A stretch of 64,000 nucleotides of DNA from Clostridiaceae bacterium (GTDB lineage: Bacteria > Bacillota > Clostridia > Lachnospirales > Lachnospiraceae). The translations under genes were made by a program, and so were the position numbers. The stretch spans positions 1-64,000 of the forward strand of contig CABIXM010000018.1 of assembly GCA_902362725.1 (NCBI GenBank), in the 5' to 3' direction. Positions 1-7,074 of the stretch are shown piece by piece; position 1 is the first letter of the stretch, and the number at the start of each line of letters is the position of its first letter. The notes beneath the pieces are model-generated. The model did not search any database, had not been told where the DNA came from, and was given only the letters and a program-made list of their open reading frames with translations.

Positions 1-17
1 AATTTTAACACAAAAAG

Positions 18-58
18 AGGACCTTGGATTCATTATGAATCCTTGGTCCTTCTTTTTT
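18..58 (+). terminator. Rho-independent terminator of a gene left of the window
   Basis: GC-rich arms 19-33 and 35-49 pair, with a TT/TT internal mismatch, and are followed by a T-run at 50-58. No gene for it lies in the window, so it probably ends a transcript entering from the left. Confidence 0.7.
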
Positions 59-122
59 ATAGGTTATGTTTTTTCACAGCCCCTTTTTCTTTACCTAAAA
101 CAAGAGAATAAGAAAACACTTT

Positions 123-156
123 AAGCTATCAGTTTTGTGACTGGTAGCTTTTTTAT
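123..156 (+). terminator. Rho-independent terminator, possibly from a lost repeat unit
   Basis: AAGCTATCAG (123-132) pairs with CTGGTAGCTT (141-150) and runs into six T. Nothing recognisable is encoded between the previous terminator and this one. The left arm has a decayed relative at 404-415 (TTAAACTATCAG) downstream of the small toxin-like gene, which suggests both come from a tandemly duplicated unit. Confidence 0.6.
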
Positions 157-180
157 TGGAAAATTGAATATGGCTGATAG

Positions 181-209
181 TTGAAAGTGCGGGAAATATC
201 GGATATAAT
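181..209 (+). promoter_or_regulatory. Promoter of the holin-like small peptide gene
   Basis: TTGAAA at 181-186, a 17-bp spacer and a perfect TATAAT at 204-209. Transcription would start near 216 and give a leader of about 65 nt. A related promoter of the same geometry lies at 469-497. Confidence 0.75.
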
Positions 210-246
210 GGAATCCGAGAAAACAACCGTGTTGCAGGGTGGCTGG

Positions 247-276
247 CCCCGATTCTTACATAAGAATGGGGGTGAT
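247..276 (+). promoter_or_regulatory. Leader hairpin that sequesters the Shine-Dalgarno sequence
   Basis: ATTCTTA (252-258) pairs with TAAGAAT (261-267), and CCCC (247-250) pairs with GGGG (268-271) with G251 bulged. The GGGG is the 5' part of the Shine-Dalgarno GGGGGTGAT at 268-276, eight bases before the ATG at 281. Closing the hairpin would hide the ribosome binding site. Such folding is known from type I toxin mRNAs; its action here is inferred. Confidence 0.6.
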
Positions 277-280
277 GCGA

Positions 281-367
281 ATGAAACATTTTGATTTTAA
301 AGACCTGATGGCCTTTGGAATGTTCCTTCTTGCATTACTGACATTCATTTACTTGATTTGTCATTAG
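281..367 (+). CDS. Putative holin-like toxin, 28-residue membrane peptide
   Basis: A 28-codon gene encoding one hydrophobic helix, with the motif D-L-M-A-F-G-M-F-L-L-A-L-L-T around residues 8-21. The spacing of FG, LL and the LT pair resembles the 'putative holin-like toxin' peptides widespread in Firmicutes, whose relatives act as type I toxins that insert in the membrane and are silenced by antisense RNA. The start is set by the GGGGGTGAT ribosome binding site and the strong promoter at 181. No antisense promoter could be proved by eye. The peptide is shorter than many relatives (30-40 residues) and lacks a lysine-rich tail, so it could be a weak or decayed copy. Confidence 0.6.
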   Translation: MKHFDFKDLMAFGMFLLALLTFIYLICH

Positions 368-468
368 TGTTATAAGCATAGAAAACCAAAAACACAACAC
401 GCTTTAAACTATCAGATGTAGAGTCAAAAATGAAATTATTAAAATTATTAAAAATCAGGATAAAGTAG

Positions 469-497
469 TTGATTTTTTCAGGGAAATTACATATAAT
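469..497 (+). promoter_or_regulatory. Promoter upstream of abiF and its hairpin RNA
   Basis: TTGATT at 469-474, 17-bp spacer, TATAAT at 492-497. The block GTTGA...GGGAAAT...ATATAATG matches the toxin promoter block about 288-290 bp upstream, so the two promoters look like diverged duplicates. Transcription would start near 504, just before the hairpin at 510-547. Confidence 0.7.
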
Positions 498-502
498 GAA
501 AT

Positions 503-558
503 CAACAGAACCCAACACGCCTCTCAACGATGCGGACCACGTTGGGTCTTTTAATTTT
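503..558 (+). ncRNA. Candidate small structured RNA in front of abiF
   Basis: ACCCAAC (510-516) pairs exactly with GTTGGGT (541-547). Inside it CGC (518-520) can pair with GCG (532-534), leaving an 11-nt apical loop and an unpaired GACCAC side. The outer stem is followed by TCTTTTAATTTT, so a transcript from the promoter at 469-497 could end as an RNA of about 50 nt, with read-through giving abiF mRNA. It could be an RNA antitoxin or guide-like partner of AbiF, or a plain attenuator. Sequence alone does not decide. Confidence 0.5.
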
Positions 559-571
559 AAAGAGATGTTAT

Positions 572-1447
572 ATGGAAAAATTGAAAAAACATCAACCGCC
601 TATGTCCATTAAGAAACAGATAGAAAATTTGAGGACAATAGGATTAAATATAGAAAATGAAGAGTATGCAGAAAAAATTCTAAATGATATTTCATATTTT
701 AGGTTGATTAAGGCATATAGTTTGGAGTTAAAAATTAAGAACGGCAATTATCGGGAAAATATAACTTTTGAACAAATTGTAGAATTGTATTTATTTAATG
801 CTGAATTTCGACAACTCATCTTTCCGGAAATAGAAAAAATAGAAGTAAATGCAAGGTGTAGAATTGGAAATTATGTCTCAGAACGATATGGAGTTATAGG
901 ATATAAAAAGGCAGATAATTTCCAAAATAGTGAATATCATAAAATATTTTTGAAAGATATAGAGGAAGAACTCAGAAGAAATGCTAAAGCTCCATTTGTA
1001 AAGAACTTTCAAGAAAATTACGAGGGTGGAGAATTACCATTTTATGCATTAGTAGAAGTGTTTAGCTTTGGAACTTTATCGAAATTCTATAAAAATATGC
1101 TAAATTCTGATAAAAAAGCAGTAGCGAAATCTTTTGGCGTAGGCTATACATATTTGGAGAGTTGGTTGGAAAGCATCTCATATGTGCGTAATGTGTGTGC
1201 GCATTATGGGAGACTTTATAATGCGAAATTATCAAAAACACCGACTCTATATAAAGAATATTCACAGGCAGGTATTAGAAATAATCGAATATTTGGGGTA
1301 CTGCTATGCATCAAACAGTTATTAAAAGACGATGACCATTGGAAAATATTTGTAGAGGCATTAGAAGCATTATTTGAAAAATATGAGCATGTTGATATTA
1401 AAACAATGGGATTCCCGGAAAAGTGGGAAGAATTTATGCTCTCATAA
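572..1447 (+). CDS. AbiF/AbiD-type abortive infection protein (Abi_2 family, HEPN)
   Basis: A 291-residue protein of the Abi_2 family (AbiD/AbiF). The N-terminal PPMSIKKQIENL and the SYFRL...Y pattern are typical. The C-terminal HEPN ribonuclease motif R-N-V-C-A-H is intact, with R206 and H211, followed by YGRLYN. Such proteins are toxic RNases in phage defence, and the family has been proposed as an ancestor of Cas13 effectors. The start at 572 is preferred because an earlier in-frame ATG (530) falls inside the leader hairpin; the ribosome binding site (AAAGAG, 559-564) is weak. The gene is AT-rich compared with everything after 1.7 kb, which suggests horizontal transfer. No second protein partner is present; the only candidate antitoxin is the RNA just upstream. 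Confidence 0.85.
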   Translation: MEKLKKHQPPMSIKKQIENLRTIGLNIENEEYAEKILNDISYFRLIKAYSLELKIKNGNYRENITFEQIVELYLFNAEFRQLIFPEIEKIEVNARCRIGNYVSERYGVIGYKKADNFQNSEYHKIFLKDIEEELRRNAKAPFVKNFQENYEGGELPFYALVEVFSFGTLSKFYKNMLNSDKKAVAKSFGVGYTYLESWLESISYVRNVCAHYGRLYNAKLSKTPTLYKEYSQAGIRNNRIFGVLLCIKQLLKDDDHWKIFVEALEALFEKYEHVDIKTMGFPEKWEEFMLS

Positions 1448-1481
1448 AGACGGTTATAATAAACATTATTTCAACCCCAGA

Positions 1482-1554
1482 AAGCGGGGCGGGAAAAACT
1501 TTCCTAAGGAGGGCTATTTGTCCCCGAGCGTGGAAAATTTTTCCCGCCTCGCTT
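1482..1554. repeat. 23-bp imperfect inverted repeat downstream of abiF
   Basis: Arms 1482-1504 and 1532-1554 match at 21 of 23 positions around a 27-nt loop; one mismatch is a G-U pair in RNA. A short T-run follows (1553-1556), so it may end abiF transcription. The arms are long for a terminator and outer bases also match partly (AGACGG near 1448, CCGTCT at 1559). It sits where AT-rich sequence gives way to the sucrose operon. Apart from this repeat and the scr promoter and operator, 1448-1750 shows nothing recognisable. Confidence 0.6.
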
Positions 1555-1628
1555 TTGTCCGTCTTACAAATCCCTTCCTTTTTGTAGCAATGCACAAAAA
1601 TCCCACCTTTTTTTGGTAATTCCACCGA

Positions 1629-1660
1629 TTGACACCTACCCCGCCCCATGCTACTATAAT
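1629..1660 (+). promoter_or_regulatory. Promoter of the sucrose operon
   Basis: TTGACA at 1629-1634 with TACTAT at 1652-1657 (17-bp spacer); the overlapping TATAAT at 1655-1660 would need a 20-bp spacer. The LacI-type operator follows directly, so bound repressor would cover the transcription start. Confidence 0.7.
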
Positions 1661-1667
1661 GTTGTCC

Positions 1668-1685
1668 TGTGAATACGTATTCACA
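1668..1685. promoter_or_regulatory. LacI-family operator, perfect 18-bp palindrome
   Basis: TGTGAATACGTATTCACA is a perfect palindrome with the central CG typical of LacI/GalR-family sites. It lies just downstream of the -10 element and ahead of scrR, the expected place for autoregulated repression relieved by a sugar or sugar phosphate. Confidence 0.75.
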
Positions 1686-1750
1686 AGCGAAAATACTGAA
1701 TTTTTATGACATGGAAGCAGAAGAGAAACCAGAAACAGGAGACGACAAAT

Positions 1751-2731
1751 ATGATTACAATGACCGAAATCGCCCGTCTTACAGGAGTGTCCCAGCCGAC
1801 GGTATCCCGGGTCCTGAACGGAAATACTTCCGTGAATCCGGAGGTGCGGGAAAAGGTGCTGGCCTGTGCCAGGGAACATCATTTTCAGCCCAATGCCATG
1901 GCCCGCAGTCTGGTGGGCAGCGGCACCAAGCTGATCGGCGTGGTACTGACGGATATTTCCAACTCTTTTTTCGCGGATTTGGAGAAATATATGGAACAGG
2001 CTGCCAGAGAAAAGGGCTACAGCCTGATATTGTTTAATTCGGATTACGATCGGGAAAAGGAAAAGCATTGCCTGGAGGTCATGCGGCGTTACCGGGTAGA
2101 CGGTCTGATTATCGTTCCGGTTCTGGAGCAGGATCCGAAATTCCGGGCGGAGATCAAAGAGCTGGATATTCCGGCGGTGTCCATCACCCGACAGACGGAG
2201 CACATGGACTGCGTCTACATTGACCATGCGGCTGCAGGAGCCCGGGTGGCTGAACATCTGCGGCATATCGGCTGTGAGAATTATCTGTTTGTGGGAACTA
2301 CCGGGGACAGGAAGTATCAGGGCTTTGCGGAAAAGATGAAAGAGAGCGATCCGGACTTTGAGCAGAAGCTGACTGTGATTGAGACAAAGGATTCCGGGAA
2401 GATCCGGAGCATTTTGCAGGCGCATTTCCGGGAGCACCCGGGAAAATGTGGCATCTTTGCCTACAATGACCGTCGGGCAGTGCAGCTTCATGGCATTCTG
2501 CAGAGACTGGGGATCTCCATGCCGGATCAAGCGGCCCTGGTGGGCTTCGATAATACATACACCTGCGAATATCTGTATCCGGGACTTTCCAGCGTATCCC
2601 AGCCGAACCGGGAGATGGCAGCCCGGGCTGTGGATATTTTGATTCAGAAAATCGAACAGCCTGCGAATCAGGAATGTTTTGACAACCCTATGCAGGCAGA
2701 GCTTGTTATCCGTGAAAGCTCAGAAAGGTAA
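1751..2731 (+). CDS. scrR: LacI-family repressor of the sucrose operon
   Basis: A 326-residue LacI/GalR regulator. The N-terminal helix-turn-helix reads TEIARLTGVSQPTVSRVLNG, followed by the hinge NAMARSLVG and a periplasmic-binding-protein-like effector domain (from about residue 60). The start at 1751 follows AGGA at 1737-1740; an upstream in-frame ATG at 1706 would add a non-conserved tail. It is first in an operon with a GH32 hydrolase and a sucrose-type PTS transporter, so it most likely represses them through the palindrome at 1668-1685. The symbol is assigned from context; the effector is not visible. Confidence 0.85.
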   Translation: MITMTEIARLTGVSQPTVSRVLNGNTSVNPEVREKVLACAREHHFQPNAMARSLVGSGTKLIGVVLTDISNSFFADLEKYMEQAAREKGYSLILFNSDYDREKEKHCLEVMRRYRVDGLIIVPVLEQDPKFRAEIKELDIPAVSITRQTEHMDCVYIDHAAAGARVAEHLRHIGCENYLFVGTTGDRKYQGFAEKMKESDPDFEQKLTVIETKDSGKIRSILQAHFREHPGKCGIFAYNDRRAVQLHGILQRLGISMPDQAALVGFDNTYTCEYLYPGLSSVSQPNREMAARAVDILIQKIEQPANQECFDNPMQAELVIRESSER

Positions 2732-2735
2732 GAAG

Positions 2736-4151
2736 ATGAACGCATTAAACAGAACCTGGGATAAGCTGATTTCCCAGAAGATAAAGGAAACAAAAGACTC
2801 TGGCAGCCGCTGGCGGCCTGCCTTTCATATCGCGCCGCCGGTAGGGTGGCTGAATGATCCCAACGGTCTGTGTCAGTACAAGGGAATATACCACGCCTTT
2901 TATCAGTATTCCCCCTTCGATGAGAAGGGCGGCCTGAAATTCTGGGCCCACTGTACCAGCAGGGATATGCTTCACTGGAAGCTGGAGGGCGTTCCGCTGG
3001 TGCCGGATCAGCCCTATGACTGCCACGGGGTCTACTCCGGTTCTGCGGTCATAGAGGACGAACATATGTATCTCTACTACACAGGAAATGTGAAGGAGGC
3101 GGGAGCTTATGATTATATCAATCAGGGCCGTCAGGCCAACACAGTCCGGGCAGTGAGCTATGACGGGATTCATTTTGAGCGGAAGGAGCTTCTTCTGACC
3201 AACGGGGATTATCCCATGGATCTGACCTGCCATGTGCGGGATCCGAAGGTGTGGAAGAAAAATGGCCGCTGGTATATGGTACAGGGCGCCCGGACAAAAG
3301 AGGATCAGGGCGAGGTGCTGCTCTTTACCTCCGGCGACGGCGTCAAATGGTTCTGCACTCACCGGCTGAAATCGCCGAAGGCCTTCGGCTATATGTGGGA
3401 ATGCCCGGATCTGTATGAGGTGGACGGATATACGGTTTTAAGTATCTCTCCTCAGGGCGTGGAGGCTGACGGATTTCGCTATAACAATGTGTATCAGAGC
3501 GTCACGACCTTTCTGGACAGTGATTTCCGGATCACTTCCGTCAATGGCAGTTTTCGGGAACTGGACGGCGGCTTTGATTTCTATGCGCCCCAGACCTTTG
3601 AGACCGAGGATGGACGGCGTATCGAAATCGGCTGGATGGGTATGGCGGATGTGGATGAATTCTACACGAACCGCACGGTGGAGGATGGCTGGCAGCATGT
3701 GCTGACCCTGCCCCGGGAACTTTCCGTGAAAGATGGCGTGCTCTGTCAGAATCCCATACGGGAGCTGGACGCATACTGGACGAAGGAGCAGCCTTTTAAA
3801 AATGATTTTGCAGGCAGCCTTGGAAAAGCTTTCGAAATCGAGCTTCCGGATCTGAATAAACTGGGAGAAAATGTAAAAATAACACTGGCGGAGCATCTGT
3901 GGCTCACCTGGAACAGCAGAGAACAGATTTTCCGCATGGAATTTCAAGATAACCTATTGGGATCGGGCCGTACAATGCGCGGAAGGGAAATAACGAGACT
4001 GACAGATATGAGGGTCATTGTGGACGCTTCCTGCGTGGAAGTGTTTTTGAACGGCGGAAAAGATGTATTTTCTACCCGGTTTTATCCGGAAGGGGAAGAG
4101 ATCGGAGTAACAGTTAACGCGCCGGGCGCAGCGGGACGGCTGCGGGCGTAA
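2736..4151 (+). CDS. scrB: Sucrose-6-phosphate hydrolase (GH32)
   Basis: A 471-residue cytoplasmic glycoside hydrolase family 32 enzyme. It should split sucrose 6-phosphate, made by the PTS permease next door, into glucose 6-phosphate and fructose. The three hallmark motifs are present: WLNDPNG with nucleophile D41, the RDP motif with D169 (HVRDPKVW), and ECPD with acid/base E222 (WECPDLYEV). A beta-sandwich domain fills the C-terminus. There is no signal peptide, which fits a phosphorylated intracellular substrate. The ATG lies 4 nt after the scrR stop, with AAAGGTAAG as ribosome binding site, so the two genes are tightly coupled. Confidence 0.9.
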   Translation: MNALNRTWDKLISQKIKETKDSGSRWRPAFHIAPPVGWLNDPNGLCQYKGIYHAFYQYSPFDEKGGLKFWAHCTSRDMLHWKLEGVPLVPDQPYDCHGVYSGSAVIEDEHMYLYYTGNVKEAGAYDYINQGRQANTVRAVSYDGIHFERKELLLTNGDYPMDLTCHVRDPKVWKKNGRWYMVQGARTKEDQGEVLLFTSGDGVKWFCTHRLKSPKAFGYMWECPDLYEVDGYTVLSISPQGVEADGFRYNNVYQSVTTFLDSDFRITSVNGSFRELDGGFDFYAPQTFETEDGRRIEIGWMGMADVDEFYTNRTVEDGWQHVLTLPRELSVKDGVLCQNPIRELDAYWTKEQPFKNDFAGSLGKAFEIELPDLNKLGENVKITLAEHLWLTWNSREQIFRMEFQDNLLGSGRTMRGREITRLTDMRVIVDASCVEVFLNGGKDVFSTRFYPEGEEIGVTVNAPGAAGRLRA

Positions 4152-4170
4152 CGGGAAAGAGGAGGTAAGC

Positions 4171-6075
4171 ATGGATTACAGAAAGACAGCAGAAGCGATT
4201 TATGAGAAAGCAGGAAAAAGAGAGAACCTGGTATCGGTGGCGCATTGCTCCACAAGACTTCGCTTGGTACTGGCCGATGACGGAAAATGTGATGCTAAGG
4301 CGGTAGAGGACATCGACGGCGTCAAGGGTGTGTTCAGCGCAGCCGGACAGCTTCAGATTATTTTGGGAACGGGCGTAGTCAATAAGGTTTACGATGAGTT
4401 CCTGTCCATTTCCGGCATGAGCGGTGTCAGCAAGGACGAGGCGAAGGAGGCTGCGGCCCAGAAGCAGCCCTTTTACAAAAGAGCCATTAAAACCCTGGGC
4501 GATATTTTTGTGCCGATTATTCCTGCCATTGTAGCCAGCGGTTTCCTGATGGGAATCATGGAAGCGTTGAATTTTATGGTAAATAACGGCTTCCTGAATC
4601 TGGACACCTCAGGCTCCCTGTTTGTGCTGGCGAATTTATTTGCCAACACGGCGTATACCTTCCTGCCCATTCTGATTGCGTACAGCGCGGCTAAGGTATT
4701 CGGCGGCAATCCCTATCTGGGAGCGGTTATCGGTATGATGATGATTCATCCGAATCTGCAGAACGCCTGGACGGTGGCGACCGAGGGCGTGAAACAGACC
4801 CTTCCGGTCTGGTTTGGCCTTTACAGAGTAGACCTGGTAGGCTATCAGGGACATGTCATTCCGGTTATCATCGCGGTATTTGTCATGTGCCAGATTGAAA
4901 AGCGTCTGCACAAGGTTGTTCCGGCCATGTTTGACCTGTTTGTGACGCCGCTGGTCAGCGTCTTTGTCACAGGTTACCTGACCTTTTCCATCATCGGACC
5001 TATCTTTGTAACTGTGGAAAACGGGATCTTGAATGGGGTACAGCAGCTTCTGACCCTGCCCTTCGGTATTGGCAGCTTTATCATGGGCGGCCTTTATTCC
5101 ACTACGGTAGTGGCGGGCGTCCATCATATGTATACGCTGATTGATGTGGGTCAGCTTGGCCTTTATGGAAAAACCTACTGGCTTCCGCTGGCGTCCGCAG
5201 CGAATATCGCCCAGGGCGCAGCAGCCCTGGCGGTAGCGCTGAAAACCAGAAATCAGAAAACGAAATCCATGGCAGTCCCCTCCGCCATGTCCTGCTTCAT
5301 GGGAATCACTGAGCCGGCTATCTTTGGCGTAAACCTGCGGTTCTTCAAACCCTTTATCTGCGGAGCGGCAGGCGGCGCCTGCGGAGCCCTCTATGCTTCC
5401 GTCGTGGGTCTGGGCGCAACCGGAACCGGCGTCACCGGTATCTTCGGCCTGCTGCTCTGCCTGAATGATCCGCTGAATTATATTATAATGTTCCTTATTT
5501 CCGCAGGCTCAGCCTTTGCGCTGACCTGGGTGTTCGGGTACAAGGATCCGGTGGAGACCAAGGCTACTCCGGCAGAGAAGGTCCCTGTGGTAAGTGAGTC
5601 TCCGGCAGCGGAAAAAGAAAGCTCCAGGGGCGGCAGTGTATACGCTCCGGTCACCGGCGAGGCTATTTCCTATACGGAGATCGCAGATCCGACCTTTGCC
5701 TCTGGCGTTCTGGGTAAGGGCGCAGGTATCCGTCCGGAGAAGGGAGAGATCCTGGCTCCCTTTGACGGAACCGTCACCATGGTTTTCGATACGAAGCATG
5801 CCATCGGACTGGAAAGCGCGGACGGAACGGAGCTTCTGATTCATGTGGGGATTAATACGGTAGAATTAAAGGGAAGATATTTTACCACTCTGTGTGAAGC
5901 GGGCACAAAGGTGAAACAGGGCGATAAGCTTCTGGAATTCGATATAGAGGCCATCAGGACAGCCGGCTACGACGCCACCGTGGCGGTTCTGGCGTCTGCC
6001 CCGGAAAATGTGAAGGACATAAAGACCGGGCACGTGAAGGCCGGAGAGAAGATATTTGAGACCTGCGGGAACTAA
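4171..6075 (+). CDS. scrA: PTS sucrose-type transporter, EIIBCA fusion
   Basis: A 634-residue membrane permease with three PTS domains. EIIB is N-terminal with phosphocysteine C26 (HCSTRLRLVL). EIIC spans about residues 100-460 with several membrane helices and the GITEPAIFG signature. A glucose-type EIIA is C-terminal with phosphohistidine near H558 (LLIHVGINTVEL). The EIIC sequence around VHHMYTLIDVG resembles sucrose permeases, which agrees with scrR and scrB upstream. Many sucrose permeases lack IIA, so the fused IIA could also serve other IIA-less permeases in this genome. No clear terminator follows. Confidence 0.88.
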   Translation: MDYRKTAEAIYEKAGKRENLVSVAHCSTRLRLVLADDGKCDAKAVEDIDGVKGVFSAAGQLQIILGTGVVNKVYDEFLSISGMSGVSKDEAKEAAAQKQPFYKRAIKTLGDIFVPIIPAIVASGFLMGIMEALNFMVNNGFLNLDTSGSLFVLANLFANTAYTFLPILIAYSAAKVFGGNPYLGAVIGMMMIHPNLQNAWTVATEGVKQTLPVWFGLYRVDLVGYQGHVIPVIIAVFVMCQIEKRLHKVVPAMFDLFVTPLVSVFVTGYLTFSIIGPIFVTVENGILNGVQQLLTLPFGIGSFIMGGLYSTTVVAGVHHMYTLIDVGQLGLYGKTYWLPLASAANIAQGAAALAVALKTRNQKTKSMAVPSAMSCFMGITEPAIFGVNLRFFKPFICGAAGGACGALYASVVGLGATGTGVTGIFGLLLCLNDPLNYIIMFLISAGSAFALTWVFGYKDPVETKATPAEKVPVVSESPAAEKESSRGGSVYAPVTGEAISYTEIADPTFASGVLGKGAGIRPEKGEILAPFDGTVTMVFDTKHAIGLESADGTELLIHVGINTVELKGRYFTTLCEAGTKVKQGDKLLEFDIEAIRTAGYDATVAVLASAPENVKDIKTGHVKAGEKIFETCGN

Positions 6076-6096
6076 ATAGATTTGTTTGGAAATTCC

Positions 6097-6125
6097 TTGT
6101 CAAATCTGTCGCATTATAGTATTAT
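6097..6125 (+). promoter_or_regulatory. Probable promoter of the small coiled-coil gene
   Basis: TTGTCA at 6097-6102, a 17-bp spacer and TATTAT at 6120-6125. It suggests the next gene is transcribed apart from the sucrose operon. Confidence 0.5.
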
Positions 6126-6180
6126 GACTTTATGACATTGCATATTCTGGAAATGGCGCTGTCTCGGAAAAGGAGAATTT

Positions 6181-6543
6181 ATGGCGTTGACAAAAGAAGA
6201 TGCAGTTATGATATCCCAACTGTTCAGCGAGCAATTGGAAAAGCAGTTGGAGAAGCAATTGGAAAAGCATTTGGCCCCTATCCATGAGCAGCTACAGGGT
6301 ATTCATATGCGTTTGGACAGACTGGAAGACCGCATGACTATCAACGAGGGACATATGCTGAAACTAGGACTCCTGCTGGAGAACGATATGCTGCCGAGAC
6401 TTCAGAATATCGAAGCCTGTTATACCTCTACATATCGGAGGTATCAGTTTCGAACCGAACAGATCGACACCATGCAGGAAGATGTAAATGTTTTAAAAAA
6501 AGTAGTTCAGGAGCACAGCGAGATGTTATTGAGACTGGCCTGA
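6181..6543 (+). CDS. Small coiled-coil protein of unknown function
   Basis: A 120-residue hydrophilic protein with strong heptad character throughout, likely one or two long coiled coils. No catalytic motif or membrane segment is seen. Residues 18-29 hold three copies of the 4-residue unit QLEK, encoded by a 12-nt tandem repeat (6232-6267), which could expand or contract in frame. The ribosome binding site is AAAGGAG just before the ATG. Small coiled-coil proteins of this build are common in Lachnospiraceae. A hairpin (GTGCAAT 6554-6560 with ATTGCAC 6566-6572) follows the stop. Confidence 0.65.
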   Translation: MALTKEDAVMISQLFSEQLEKQLEKQLEKHLAPIHEQLQGIHMRLDRLEDRMTINEGHMLKLGLLLENDMLPRLQNIEACYTSTYRRYQFRTEQIDTMQEDVNVLKKVVQEHSEMLLRLA

Positions 6544-6576
6544 ATGCAGAATCGTGCAATGTCTGATTGCACAAAA

Positions 6577-6609
6577 GAGAAAAACGCCGTAGGCTTTGCC
6601 TGCGGCGTT
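6577..6609 (-). terminator. Terminator for the - strand gene at 6616-6852
   Basis: Arms 6583-6594 and 6598-6609 pair around a 3-nt loop. Read on the - strand, a T-rich tract (complement of 6577-6584) follows, so it ends the - strand gene. Confidence 0.7.
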
Positions 6610-6615
6610 CATACG

Positions 6616-6852
6616 TTACCGGTTCTGTCCGGCCAGTTCCTTCAGCTCCTGGAAGAGCTCCAGATCCTCCCTGCTGATTTTTAGATTGGAACAGAAGGTT
6701 CTGCCGTCCGGCTCCGTGACCTTGAATTCCAGAATCGTCCCTTCGTGAATCCCGTTTTGCATGACAGAATTCAGAAAAAGCGGAAACTTAGGGTGCGCGG
6801 ACTGGAAACGGTCCCAGGCGGATTTCATTTTCAAAAGCTGCATTGGATTCAT
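6616..6852 (-). CDS. Conserved small hypothetical protein
   Basis: A 78-residue soluble protein with a helical N-terminus (MQLLKMKSAWDRFQSAHPKF) and a C-terminal part that reads like a small beta unit (ILEFKVTEPDGRTFCSNLKI) followed by a helix. The ribosome binding site AGGGAGA precedes the ATG on the - strand and a terminator follows, so it is a real single-gene unit. I do not recognise a named function. No cysteine pair, signal peptide or membrane segment is visible. Confidence 0.65.
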   Translation of the reverse strand: MNPMQLLKMKSAWDRFQSAHPKFPLFLNSVMQNGIHEGTILEFKVTEPDGRTFCSNLKISREDLELFQELKELAGQNR

Positions 6853-7074
6853 AGATCATTCTCCCTGTAAAAGTATGATATCCCATTGTAGTATAAAAAG
6901 GAAAAAGAAACAAGTCTTGAATAACTGCTCGTTATTTTTTTCACGGATTTTCGATTTTTTACAAAAAAGGGCTTTACGAATCCGACAGAATGTGCGAAAA
7001 TATAACCAAATGCGACAAACCGGGACTTAAGCCACCCCGTGTCGCTATTAATCCATTCTGAAAGGAGTTTTAAA

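Noticed and set aside
1514..2530. A 338-codon - strand frame over scrR
   Set aside because: It covers the intact LacI gene and crosses its promoter; histidine-rich antisense product.
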